Shown here piece by piece: positions 11,245-20,871 of a stretch of 23,994 nucleotides of DNA. The position numbers and the translations under genes were made by a program. Location of the stretch: NCBI RefSeq assembly GCF_001039355.2, contig NW_019775849.1, positions 135,427 to 159,420 of the forward strand. Reading direction: 5' to 3'. Under the pieces are notes generated by a model. The model saw nothing but the letters and a program-made list of their open reading frames with translations, was not told where the DNA came from and did no database searches. Within the stretch, counting starts at the first letter, position 1. Each line of letters starts with the position of its first letter. The stretch is from Lingula anatina (lineage: Eukaryota; Brachiopoda; Lingulata; Lingulida; Lingulidae).

Positions 11245-11351
11245 TCTTAGACTCGATTAATTTTCCACAATTTGACGAGAATGGTCTACTAGGACAGTTG
11301 GATGACTGACAAGGTGATAATCAATTATATGCATAAGTGCTGGAATCTAAT
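11026..11351 (-). CDS. Aminotransferase exon with start codon and part of the 5'UTR
   Basis: The ATG at 11244 opens 73 codons ending in LAQNE at a GTAATT donor after 11026, phase 0. An in-frame TAA lies 15 nt before the ATG, so this is the first possible Met in the exon. The ATG has A at -3 and G at +4. A good acceptor (TCTTTACAG) ends at 11352, so about 107 nt of 5'UTR belong to the same exon and at least one non-coding exon lies further upstream. The encoded N-terminus is acidic and not conserved. Confidence 0.82.
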
Positions 11352-12375
11352 CTGTAAAGACAAAATTAATCAATCATAACATACAGATAATGACTTGAAA
11401 TAACACTACAATTCTTTAGCTGTTTGTTTTCAATTTATAAACAAATAAAATTTCATTTGTCAACTGCTACAGAAAAAAAATTAATGCCTACCACACCCCT
11501 CATTTCCCTGATGAATTCTGGCTGTCAGCAGACAATTTTGCACTACTGACAAATGAAACTTTATTTACTTACAAATAATGGCTTCTTTTTGAAAATTAAA
11601 ACAAATAAAAAACAAGTTGCCCATTTTATAAGGGTGTGAAAAAATCAATTTGATTTTGTGTCCAAAAATTTAGTTTAATTTGAGTGGATTATAGTCTTAA
11701 CTAGACAACATATATTACATGTATAAAGGGAGAAAATAAGCAAAATGCATAACTTCAGAAAATCACACTATTTCCCCTCTGTACCATATGACAGCATCAA
11801 CAGCTGGTAAGTCAGCTTTTGAGCTTTTCTCTCACAGTGCAAACATATTAAGCATACAATTATGTCCTTAATGTTTCCCATACATCAGTTTTCAAGCAGC
11901 GTGCATCACTTCACAAGTGTGCACTAGATGTTTTGCATGAATCTTAAATTACAAACACTGACCCAGCAACTCTCATTTCTTACAGTATTTTATTTCATTC
12001 CTCTAAATTCTATTCAAAACATAAATATACCTTACTTTCTTTTCTGCTTAACATAATTTACTAATCTATCAATTTTTCTAATCATTTATTTATTTATATG
12101 ATTTATTATCTAATATCTCATATATTCCTGAATCCCTGAAATGCATTAACATAATGACCTGTCAGATGTATTGTCATTGCCAAGTGCCATATACTCCTAT
12201 ATACATGTACAATAACTCAGCATCTCAAGAAATACTATATTGATTTTTTGAGAGATTTCCATTTGCCTAATTTCCCCAAGGATATATGGGATATATAAAC
12301 AGCAATATCTACTCAAACTACAATAATGGATGCATTGATTCAAGGTTACAGAAACACTAGGTGTGGTAGAAATAT

Positions 12376-12410
<35 letters not shown>

Positions 12411-13600
12411 CCCCTCATTACCCTCACGATATGTACCTCACACAAAATTAAAGTATCACATTTTCCCCAGTCGATTAAAAAAAAATTGGAGCACATCTCT
12501 GAACTTGAACTCACCTCAAACCGTTTTGTAACCCGACTGCATTAGAAATTAGGGCAATACTCGTCAATATTATATATACAAATACTGCCTTACATGTAGT
12601 ATTGAACATGGTTTATGTATTGACCTGTACACTATTCCAAATGTCAGCAAGCCATATGTAAAATGCTGTAGTCTACCTGAACATAGATCTGATATATGCA
12701 GATACAGTTACTGTACACTTCATGCACTGGTATATGCACATTAGGGATATATAGGGATATATTTGTATATCTGAATAAAAAATTTTGAAGGTTAATTTTC
12801 TTTACTTTTATTATTTCTCCTTTTTTCAACCTAGATTTATAATCAATTTCTGCACTGATAAAAATCTGCTAAAAGATTAATGTATATCATTGACTGTAGC
12901 TGTGGAGTCAAATGAATATATTCTGATGCAAGTATTTCAATGTCATATTGAATTCTTAATATTTATATAATATATATGCTAATGACATTTGATAAGAGAG
13001 AATCAATTAAATGGGAACTACCTGTGTGCTCACAGCCAGAAACAATTTAATAAACATGTTAATATCACCAACATATGGGCCATGCAGCTGCTGTGACAAT
13101 ATTGACAGTGAGTTACCATGGATCACGCCAGTCAACAGGGTATTACGCCTAAAAACTGGTTCTGGAGGCAGAGAGTGCAGGTGACCTAGCCAACTTAGCT
13201 GACCTAGATGCCAGGTTATAAAACATTTTCTTTGCAGCGCCGTTTTGTGAAATTGCAAAATTGGGATGTTAAATATACGAGTAGCTAAATGTTTGAAGGC
13301 ATAATATCTGTATATGACTCTCACTTGAACTTGCATGTGTCTAATGGAAATTTTACCATGCACTCTTAAAAAAGAGGTACAAACCTCAAACCACAAAAAC
13401 CACAAGGAGCTAGGTACGCCTGGTCTAAACATTTAGAAAAAAGACAAGTATATTGCAGGGGAGGGGGAGAGAAACAAATGATGGCATATGAATTGTGAAG
13501 CTGGTCATCGGTTGACTGTCCTGGGTTTCTGCCCAAGATGTAACAGACTAATTCCCCTTCAGAAAGTAAACTGGCAACCCTGCCCCCCTCCCCATCCCTG

Positions 13601-13640
13601 CCCCCCCCCCACACACACACACATACATACATACACACAT
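13601..13640. repeat. Compound C-run, (AC)n and (ATAC)n simple repeat
   Basis: Ten C residues (13601-13610) are followed by AC repeats and three ATAC units. Reverse-strand frames through it give Cys-Val runs that are not real protein. Confidence 0.9.
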
Positions 13641-13718
13641 GCATAACTTCCTGTGCTTTTGAGGTATATATGTTTTTTAAGAAGGTGGTCAGTTGCTGAC
13701 CTTAATACCCCCCTTGAC

Positions 13719-13855
13719 GGGGTCGTCTCGATAGTCCGAAGGTTCATTGNCCGAAGGTTCTACAGTGAACATTCACCAATGAACCTTCGGACCAATGAAC
13801 CTTCGGACTATTGAACCTTCGGACTATTGAACCTTCGGACTATTGCTACGGCCCC
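13719..13855. mobile_element. 137-bp MITE-like inverted-repeat element with 8-bp target duplication
   Basis: The left end (GGGGTCGTCTCGATAGTCC...) and the reverse complement of the right end (GGGGCCGTAGCAATAGTCC...) agree at 24 of the first 28 bases. CCCTTGAC occurs directly outside both ends (13711-13718 and 13856-13863), the pattern of an 8-bp target-site duplication. The interior consists of 16-bp units CAATGAACCTTCGGAC or TATTGAACCTTCGGAC, four in a row at 13777-13840. An exact reverse-complement unit lies at 13734-13749, followed by a partial one after an N. There is no coding capacity. An 8-bp duplication would fit hAT-type or P-type transposases, but the family is not assigned. Confidence 0.75.
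13750..13750. other. Single undetermined base (N) inside the inverted-repeat element
   Basis: The N replaces part of the boundary between two reverse-oriented 16-bp units. It may be another contig join or a collapsed stretch of array, so the true length of the element is uncertain. Confidence 0.95.
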
Positions 13856-15017
13856 CCCTTGACCACAACCCCTGGCTCCAATAGATGACTATATTATGTA
13901 GAATCTAAGGCAAACCTAGATCTGTGACCTTCAATGATATTACCAGTAAGTACAAGAAAAAAAGAAATATGCAAGACTACCAACATGCATGCTTCTATTA
14001 CCAAGGAGTTGTAACTCCTTGCTATAACTAATACATACATTTAAACCAAGAGGAATAAAAATCTGCTTGCCATCTGCTTATACTGCTGCCTTGAACGCAT
14101 TGAATTTGTGCTTTCAGCTGTGCCTTGATCCACTAACCCCACATTAAGACATTTTACAAGGTCACCTAAGCTGTTAGTACTCAGGTCCATGTTCTACAAA
14201 ACTCGTATATAGGCCCTACTACACTTACATGTACTTGTGCATTTATAAGTCTACAGTCTTATTAGGGCTGTGCTGTACTTGCTGCAGCATCTGTTTCAAT
14301 ATGTTTGGGCGATATTTAGCATGTAGGCCAAATATAATATAATGTACTCCGATTGAGCTGGCAATTCACATGACAGTACTAAAAATATATATACCAGGTA
14401 GATCTGTTGAATATAGTGTCTTATTAGCAGTTATATGAATTCATGTATGAATCATGTATGCCTGAACACAATGAGAATGCCTGCACGTCTTAGATAAGAC
14501 CTAACAATACTCCGAGGTGGCAACACAGCAAGGATCAATGCAAGTGCTATTATATTATGAAAAAAAAAGCAAATAATGAAAAACAAACAGTGGCCACTAC
14601 CAATTGGATCTGGCGCACGTTCATATAAATGCATAAACGTAAATAAAACTAGCTTAACATTATCTTTTAATTTTCACAGCCTTAGCATAAATGCGCCTAT
14701 CAAACAGCCACTACAATTAAAGTGTTGCCTTTTTACTGCATTTGAAAAGACTAATGAAACCAATATGCCGTTGATTCAAGTCTGCATGCTATACCGTACG
14801 TGTACGTGAGGATTTGCTGCTTACCCAAAATTTTCAGCACGTGAAAATTCCAACAGTCTTTAGCTCATACACACATTTAACTCAGTTCTATACATGTACA
14901 CTTAGTATCTTTTCTATAATTCATGTGCTCATATGGCCGATTTGTGAGTGGTTATGACACTGCAGCAGAACACAAAGCAAAGGAAGTAAAGAAAATCGAT
15001 GATCCCGCGTTTAACTT

Positions 15018-15110
15018 ACCCGAGCTGTTCTGATCTGAAGTGAGTAGTTTCACTGTTGCCAGCGAACAGACTGGTGCCAATATACGACGTCACGCACCAC
15101 GCACACGTGC
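15018..15110 (-). promoter_or_regulatory. Candidate first non-coding exon and promoter of the aminotransferase gene
   Basis: On the minus strand, a GC-richer stretch ends in CAGCTCGG followed by a strong donor GTAAGTTAA (exon end at 15020). Upstream of it are a CRE-like TGACGTC (plus 15086-15092) and an E-box CACGTG (15104-15109). This would pair with the 5'UTR acceptor at 11352. It is inferred from signals alone; the transcription start is not known. Confidence 0.35.
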
Positions 15111-16390
15111 CAGCTCCCGTGTTGTGTTTTGGTATTATCTAAACTTTCAACAACATTGCAAGGACAATAATTATATATATATTGTACACGTGAGGATATT
15201 TCTGCAAGCACAAAGCATGTTTATTTGGGTATCGACCTGTCAGAACCGGTCAGCCACCAGTTTACTATAAGTTGTTTATTTTCAGTCCCAAATTGAAAAC
15301 ATACCGATATGTAAGGCTACATGTACAATGCAGGGGCTGATCCAGGATTATTTGAAGGGGGGTGTTGCGGATGCAAAGCCGCCCCCCCCCCCCCCCCCCC
15401 CATGCAGTTGGTTAAACCAACGATTGTTTTATCTATATAATTTACTCATTTTTCTCTCTATCGCATTTTTATCATAATCATTTGCGTGATTTTAATTTAG
15501 ATGGATTTATCAATCACGTTGAATTTTAATTGACACTATAATCATTAATGTTACTTTAATTTTTATTCTTTCTTGCTTTATTTTTTCACATTATGGTCGC
15601 CTAGTGTGGCTTATATCCGTTTTCAGACGAAACAGCACGTATTCAGGAGGCAGCCGGCAAAGAAGGTGCCACAGTGCGTTAGATTCACAACCTGTCCCTC
15701 CCTCGTATCAACGACTGCGACACGAATGCGTCATTCACAACTAGCACAATTGGCGGGCCTAGTACAAAGGGTCTCATTTCAATTTTAAAAAAAATTTATT
15801 GGTAAAACTAGGCAAATATTAATCAGTGGACGAGCTTCTTACCATTATATGTAGCACAATAGGATACGTAGGTCACATGGATGGAATTTTTTGTCGTTTT
15901 GTTGATTATGCTATGTTATTGGGAGGGAAAAAGCGTGCTTTCTACGCTAATTTCTTGCCCATAAACATCCCAATACTTGACTTGTACAATCATAAGTTGG
16001 ATTTATAAGAAAGACATGAGCACGTGCATCTTCGCCAACAATATTTTTTAATGTGTTAATTTTTTCCTTTTTTAATATGTGCTATATAAAACTACTTAAG
16101 GTGCGTAAAAGATACAAGGGTCCTTGTATGAAATTCCTGAACATTTGTTATATAAACGCTTGATTCTGTAAAAATATAAAAATGCACATGTATATAAAAG
16201 TAAATTTAACAGTTAAACATTATTTTCCGATAAGTTTTGGGCGAGACAAATTTAAGAAGTCTACACATTGGTTGTCAGATAGGGACATTTGAAACCTCAC
16301 TAACAAATCTTTCCTGAATCGTTCTGGTCCCATCGCAAGCAATACTCTATAGGGCGATTTGCAGAGAAATGCTACTTATTAATGTGATTA
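15111..16390. other. Intergenic region between the two genes
   Basis: Contains a transposon-end-like CAGGGGCTGATCCAGG at 15331 with a C20 run at 15382-15401. A GC-richer patch at 15600-15770 includes a short coding-like frame (15605-15679). AT-rich DNA follows. No gene was recognised. Confidence 0.5.
15331..15401 (+). mobile_element. Possible transposon-end fragment with C20 tract
   Basis: CAGGGGCTGATCCAGG resembles the terminal repeat of the 1.57-kb element at 20872 (CAGGGGCGTAACCAG). It is followed by GAAGGGGGG and then twenty C residues. No partner end was found, so this is at most a solitary end. Confidence 0.3.
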
Positions 16391-16396
16391 TTTATT
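16391..16396 (-). terminator. Candidate polyadenylation signal AATAAA of the TNIP-like gene
   Basis: AATAAA on the minus strand, about 90 nt after the TAG stop at 16484-16486. The distance is reasonable for a short 3'UTR. Confidence 0.5.
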
Positions 16397-16483
16397 TTGT
16401 CGTCGACTGCGATATTTACATGTATACGTTCATTGAGAACCAAAGTCACGCTTTGTCAAGACATGAAATACAGAGATTATCGT

Positions 16484-16539
16484 CTAGTCAATTTCGTCAA
16501 ATCCGCCTTCCAAATCATTTCTGTCAACCACTGTATTAC
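16484..16539 (-). CDS. TNIP-like: TNIP-like last exon with stop codon
   Basis: The acceptor TTTATTTCTTTTAG is a strong pyrimidine tract. Two bases complete Gly362, then come NTVVDRNDLEGGFDEID and TAG. The exact phase match and the acidic tail favour it over the alternative exon at 16300-16346, which has a weaker acceptor. Confidence 0.7.
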
Positions 16540-17944
16540 CTAAAAGAAATAAACAGTTCTGTGAAGTACTGTGATTATTCTTCTTTTAAAAGTACAAAGG
16601 GGGTTGGTCATTTGAATAGAAAGGGTACATCAAGTATAACAAGTATACATCATTTTTACCTAAATTCACAGTAAAAAGGGTTAATACAGCAGTCAATAAC
16701 TTTTTACACTCTCTTGAAACTGACATTAAACACCTTATAACTGCAATATTATGACGTCACCTTTTTACGGCTACATGACGTCACCGCTGACGTTGAATTT
16801 TAAAGTGACGTAAGCTTAAACACTGTACAGAAGTAACATACCTTCCAAGCAACGGTTCTGCTCCCGGTATTCTGGGTGTTGTGCCTCGTATTCTCGCCTG
16901 TAACGCGCCAAGGCCGCCTCTCGTCTGCTCTTCATCTGAGACATGGCAGTTTGTTGGAACATTGACAGCTGAAGTGGAAGCGAAATGACGTATTGAGATG
17001 GCAGCCTTCGAATATTTTTACCACATGATTACTATCTAATGGCGGTGTGCGTTAAAATCACTTATGAGAAATCTACATGATTATGTACGTTGTATCATGC
17101 AAGAGGCATTTAGTACATATACTAAGATACTAGTATTAACCTGTCTCTTCAGCAGTTCAATCTCCTCCTCCAAGTCTCGTATTCGTGCTTGTGCCCGTTC
17201 TCTGTCTTTCCTCTCGGCCTCGAAGTCCTCTGTGCATATCTGGATCTTGGTGCGGAGGAGCCCCGCCGTGGTGGGGGAGCTGGGCGGGCTCTGGCGTTCC
17301 ACCTGCGTCTCCAGTTCTTTAATATGGCGATCCTTAACGTCGCAGAGCTCCTTAAAGTGCATGAGCTCGTCTTTTAACTGGCAAAGATAAAGGGCAGTCA
17401 TAACTTGAAATTTCCCAAACCAATGAGGTATATTCTCTGACTGTACTATTTTATATTTTGTTTGATTTTACAATTTTACTGTACATGCGAACCGTGAATT
17501 TTGGTTACCGTATTTCACTTGGTAGTGCCCGCGGCCTCTTATCACTGTTAAGGATTTTTGGGGAGATCTCTAAAGCAATTGCTTTATTTTTAAGAACATT
17601 TCAAAACATGCATAATAAACATACCAGTATAGGTAATTACTGCATCGACGTTTACTTAGCAACGCGATTACAGAAAGGGACTTAAATCTAGGCATGAACT
17701 TCTATTTACGTTTAAAGGATGCGTGTGTGTGTGTGGGGGGGGGGGGGGCGTCTACTTATGCAATGGCTTTCTTTTCTTTTAAAATTCGGCAAAATGCAGT
17801 GTTAAATAAACAATTACAGGTTTGACATTTCGTAATAAAAACTACATAAAATTTTAAAACCCTGATATCGCTTTATCAAACGCTGAAAGATGGAATGCCG
17901 AGTTAACCAACGATGGTCGAAAACTGGGTGAGAAAGTGTGTTTA

Positions 17945-17975
<31 letters not shown>

Positions 17976-19946
17976 GCATATGCGCGCGCATGCTGTATAG
18001 CGTACCACTTCCTTTTCTCGATGAATCTCGTCAATTTTCGCCTTAACACTGGCAATCGTCCTCTCGGCGTCCTCTAGCATTTCCTCGTCGCAAGATCCCG
18101 CGTGTTTCTCGTGGGACTCGGAGACCTCGAGCTTCAGGTGATCCAGCTGTTGCATGAGGGTGTTGACGTAGTGGTCCCTCTGAGTGTTGTACACCTGCCA
18201 GTGCATGTTACCGCCCATCACCTGGAGGGAAAATAAATAGGTAACTGACAGTGCACAGCTTGAAAAATAATCACAGTTATGAAAAAATGTTTGGAAGGAC
18301 CTGTCACCTTCGCCATTGTATGTGCTGTGCTGCCCGACCTCCACAGGCGACATCTTACGGAGCAAGCGTGCATAATCCGGAGTGCAACTTTAAATAGCCT
18401 TGTCATTATTACATACAACAATTTTGCAAATGCCGTACCCGACTGACCCATTACTTATACACGATAAACAAAAAAATCAATATGAAAGAAATAACATATG
18501 CTGATTTACCGTGTGAAGTTTTTTGTTCAGAACTTGTATCTCTTCCTCAGTTTGTTTCTTTTCCTGTCGATAAGAAAAATAATGCCATGAACATGCAAAC
18601 ATATTGAAATAATAATGTTACAGCATCAGTATTCGCACCGTGCTTACAGAAAATTCAAGGTTTCATTTTCAAAATAATAATAATAAATAGAAAAAGACCT
18701 TTTCAACAGCACTTGTGGTAGTCTTTTGCTTCAGTTTTTCCAGTTTTTCAAGTTTCTGAGCCATGTCTTTTGCAATCTGAGATGTTTTCAGCAGCTGCTC
18801 CTTTAGCGTTTTTCCTTCGATGAGCGTTGATTCTTTTTCCTTTACAGAATCATACATCAACGACTTCATGGATTTCAATTCCTCCCTCAACCTGAGGATT
18901 TCTTTTAATTTCTCATCATTCGACAAGTGAATAATCTCGTTTAGTTTGTCGATCTCCTCAACGCACTGCTGGTGTTTATGCTGCAAAAGAAATGTCCATT
19001 TATTATCAAGAAATATCTTTTCGATCATTGAAGGATCACTCCAAAGAAAAAAAAAACTAAAAGCTTTTTTTCAATACCGCTAATTCCACATCAAATATTG
19101 ATCCTGTAAAAAACCTTCGACAATAGATTTCAAAATTAATTCGTTGGTTCTTGAGTTATAATCTAAACTAGGTGTTAAGTTCGTGCTTGTGTTAGCCACA
19201 GCTAGCACGCACACTATATTACTGTGATTGTTGGCCAAAAACCTTTAATTAAAGAGGCATTAGGAATCAAATTTTTGCCACAAAACCCGACCAAATACTA
19301 TCATACAGTTTCAACTAACATAACTAGAATAAGAAAAATCAAATGGTATATCGTTTCACATTTCCCGAAAAGTGTATATTTTGCTTTCTTTCTGTGCTAT
19401 ATATAACCCTTGGTCATATTCGGCAACTAATTTGAATATCTGTGCTATAGTGCGCGCAGCAATGCACTGTACATTACGCCAGTTTGACAGACTTTGACGA
19501 AAAGGAGGGACGGATAAATAAGGCCAATTTACGACCAAGAATATGGAGAAGGTGCAGCTTTTAAGCTTTTTATGGCTGATTTAGTGATTTATTCGATTTA
19601 TCCCTTGGCAAGTCGACTTCATTTGAGTCGTGTGAGAAACTAGTTAGTGGTTTACATGCAATGCAGTATAGGGAATCCGCCCTCGCTTCATATGTAAATT
19701 CAAAGACAGTTAAAAGGTTCATCTCCGTTTCCTGCTACAGTTGTGAACTCCTTAAAAGAACTATCTCCAAAATCTCACCAGCATTTCAGACAATTTTAGT
19801 CCTCTGCAACTCTCAGAATGGCAGTACGCTGGATGACCGGCAGACGTCGCTGCACTCGCGCCTCTGTCATCGGCAGTCTCACGCTTGGCTACCTTAGGTT
19901 CACGTGGTTGGGTCATAGATGGCGCCACAGCACGCTTTTTATCCAT
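16484..19946 (-). CDS. TNIP-like: TNIP/ABIN-like coiled-coil protein with UBAN ubiquitin-binding motif, 7 coding exons
   Basis: Coding exons are 19946-19779, 18980-18699, 18563-18510, 18221-18006, 17377-17141, 16968-16842 and 16539-16484. Phases agree throughout, giving 379 codons plus TAG. The product is nearly all charged coiled coil from residue 57. HWQVYNTQRDHYV (about 175-187) resembles NKQWDQHFRSMKQQY of ABIN1. PPSSPTTAG (271-279) precedes KIQICTEDFEAERKDRE (284-300), which carries the UBAN core DFxxERxxRE. ABIN1 has the same order, PPSSPPTA and then DFQRERSDRE. UBAN helices in NEMO, optineurin and ABINs form dimers that bind linear or K63 ubiquitin and modulate NF-kB signalling in the cytoplasm; that role here is inferred. 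There is no C-terminal zinc finger. The protein is shorter than human ABIN1. The exon 2 donor (GTCTTT) and exon 4 donor (GTACGC) are weak. Other UBAN/CEP55-type proteins are the main alternative. Confidence 0.82.
16752..16993. promoter_or_regulatory. Cluster of CRE-type TGACGT sites
   Basis: Two perfect CRE palindromes TGACGTCA (16752-16759 and 16776-16783, start to start 24 bp) are followed by TGACGTTG (16788-16795) and TGACGTAA (16806-16813). TGACGTAT (16986-16993) lies beyond exon 6. The first four are in the last intron of the TNIP-like gene. CREB/ATF-type bZIP factors bind this motif; activity here is inferred. Confidence 0.5.
16842..16968 (-). CDS. TNIP-like: TNIP-like exon 6
   Basis: 127 bp, phase 0 in and 1 out. 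It codes LSMFQQTAMSQMKSRREAAL, then YRREYEAQHPEYREQNRCLE. Acceptor CACTTCAG; donor GTATGT. It continues helical sequence directly after the UBAN motif. Confidence 0.88.
17141..17377 (-). CDS. TNIP-like: TNIP-like exon 5 carrying PPSSP and the UBAN motif
   Basis: 237 bp, 79 codons, phase 0 both sides. It codes LKDELMHFKELCDVKDRHIK, then PPSSPTTAGLL, then the UBAN helix with Asp291, Phe292, Glu295, Arg296, Arg299 and Glu300. Acceptor TTATCTTTGCCAG; donor GTTAAT. This is the most diagnostic exon of the gene. Confidence 0.92.
17725..17748. repeat. (GT)n followed by a G14 run
   Basis: GTGTGT repeat running into fourteen G residues (17735-17748), in the intron between TNIP-like exons 4 and 5. Confidence 0.9.
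17945..17970. repeat. (TG)n microsatellite
   Basis: About 13 TG units just beyond the donor side of TNIP-like exon 4, followed by a CGCGCGCA patch. Confidence 0.9.
18006..18221 (-). CDS. TNIP-like: TNIP-like exon 4, ABIN-like WQVYNTQRDHY block
   Basis: 216 bp, 72 codons, phase 0 both sides: VMGGNMHWQVYNTQRDHY, then coiled coil to IDEIHREKEV. The single Trp with Q and Tyr spacing recalls both ABIN (NKQWDQHF) and CEP55 (NQQWLVYDQQREVY). Acceptor TTTCCCTCCAG; donor GTACGC. Confidence 0.8.
18510..18563 (-). CDS. TNIP-like: TNIP-like exon 3, 54-bp exon
   Basis: 18 codons (EKKQTEEEIQVLNKKLHT), phase 0 both sides. The acceptor is TATCGACAG and the donor GTAAAT. It continues the coiled coil without a break. 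Confidence 0.75.
18699..18980 (-). CDS. TNIP-like: TNIP-like exon 2, coiled coil
   Basis: 282 bp, 94 codons, phase 0 both sides. It begins HKHQQCVEEIDKLNEII and ends TTTSAVEK. Heptad-like Leu/Ile spacing and high Glu/Lys indicate coiled coil. The acceptor TTTCTTTTGCAG is strong. The donor GTCTTT is weak but is the only choice that keeps the frame into exon 3. Confidence 0.8.
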
Positions 19947-20026
19947 AGTGAGGGAACGTGGAATATGGACGAGATTCTCTGGTGTGTTGTCTTGGTTGTT
20001 AGCTCTCTTGGAAAGTTCCTATACAC
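19779..20026 (-). CDS. TNIP-like: First coding exon of the TNIP-like gene with 5'UTR
   Basis: The acceptor ATCTTTTCAG ends at 20027 and 80 nt of 5'UTR follow. The ATG at 19946 has A at -3 and G at +4, and an in-frame TAG lies upstream within the exon. It codes 56 residues beginning MDKKRAVAPSMTQPREPK: basic, low in structure and not conserved. The donor is GTGAGA after CTG, phase 0. An upstream non-coding exon must exist; GTAAGA at 20390-20394 is one possible donor. Confidence 0.75.
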
Positions 20027-20151
20027 CTGAAAAGATTATATTGCGAACACGTCAGACCAAACAACTGAACGAATAAAAATGAATAACAAAAATTTCAAAA
20101 AAAATCTGTAACGAGTTTATAATATTAGCTGTTGTATGAAGCAAATGTGAG

Positions 20152-20248
20152 ATAATACACTGTCACCCGAGCGATATATGCCATAACACCTCGAGTGTCA
20201 GCGAGAGGTGTTCATGGCATATATCGCGAGAGGGTGACAGTGTATTAT
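20152..20248. repeat. Foldback palindrome 1
   Basis: The left arm starts ATAATACACTGTCACCC and continues GCGATATATGCCAT and ACACCTC. The right arm is its near-perfect reverse complement ending GGGTGACAGTGTATTAT, with small bulges. Arms are about 40 bp and the centre contains GTCAGCGAG. No clear target-site duplication was found. Confidence 0.85.
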
Positions 20249-20649
20249 TTGACACACATACCGAGAAAAAAATACAGTCATTTTATCCTAAAACACATCT
20301 AAAACCGAATAAAGTGACCCTATATCACGCTCTAGAGATGTTATACGGAATAAACTCGTCCACGTGCGCTGGTCACCTCCCGCCAAATTCTTACGTAATG
20401 TCTGACCAATTTGGTCAATTTTTGCTAAATACTTGTTTTGGAAGTTCAACTGGCTTGAACCAAGGAGTTATATAACACCTTGCTTGAACAGTATTTGTTC
20501 AACCGTCCACAATGACCATGCGCGTCTCAGCTGAGCTCGAGCCTGCTGCGGAAAAAAGATCCCAAAGCAAATCCTCTACTTTTTAGTTACATTTCTGATA
20601 AACAAGAACGAAGGAGAAAGAAATTTCATTTTTGGTGATGTTTCCGACA

Positions 20650-20764
20650 ACGAGGCAGTTTCGGAATATAGTCAAAGTCAGACGTATGTTTATTACAAGT
20701 TCACAGGAGTAATAATTCTACGTTTTAGTGATATTTTTTTATTACGAGGCGGTTTCGGAATATA
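20650..20764. repeat. Degenerate direct repeat, 94-bp period
   Basis: A 21-base block, beginning ACGAGGC and ending TTTCGGAATATA, occurs at 20650-20670 and 20744-20764 with one difference. Weaker similarity (GATATTACTGATAAAGAGG) continues to about 20850, suggesting an eroded tandem array. Confidence 0.65.
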
Positions 20765-20871
20765 CATGAGCATTATTTCATGTGCTACATGCAATTTCAA
20801 GTTCAAAGGGGGGATAGATTTGATTTTTACCGATATTACTGATAAAGAGGAAGAATGAACAGCTTAAAAAC

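Larger units (their letters stand above)
11352..15017 (-). other. Probable long intron in the 5'UTR of the aminotransferase gene
   Basis: Lies between the 5'UTR acceptor at 11352 and the candidate first-exon donor at 15018-15019. It contains a (CT)n tract at about 12383-12406, a C10 run plus (AC)n and (ATAC)n at 13601-13636, an inverted-repeat element at 13719-13855, and a 141-codon minus-strand frame at 13007-13432 that matches nothing I know. No conserved exon was seen. Confidence 0.5.
20027..20871. other. Upstream region of the TNIP-like gene
   Basis: Holds a foldback palindrome (20152-20248) and a possible 5'UTR donor on the minus strand (GTAAGA, 20390-20394). There is a GC-rich patch with an E-box near 20360 and another GC-rich patch at 20520-20550. 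A degenerate direct repeat lies at 20650-20764. No coding sequence was recognised. Confidence 0.5.

Noticed and set aside
16300-16346. Alternative last exon of the TNIP-like gene, phase-compatible and ending in TAG.
   Set aside because: The acceptor (CCCTATAG) has a poorer pyrimidine tract, and the exon at 16484-16539 lies nearer with a much stronger acceptor and an AATAAA following it.
17064-17390. Plus-strand open frames over TNIP-like exon 5.
   Set aside because: Antisense to the UBAN exon. The minus-strand product is clearly the conserved one.
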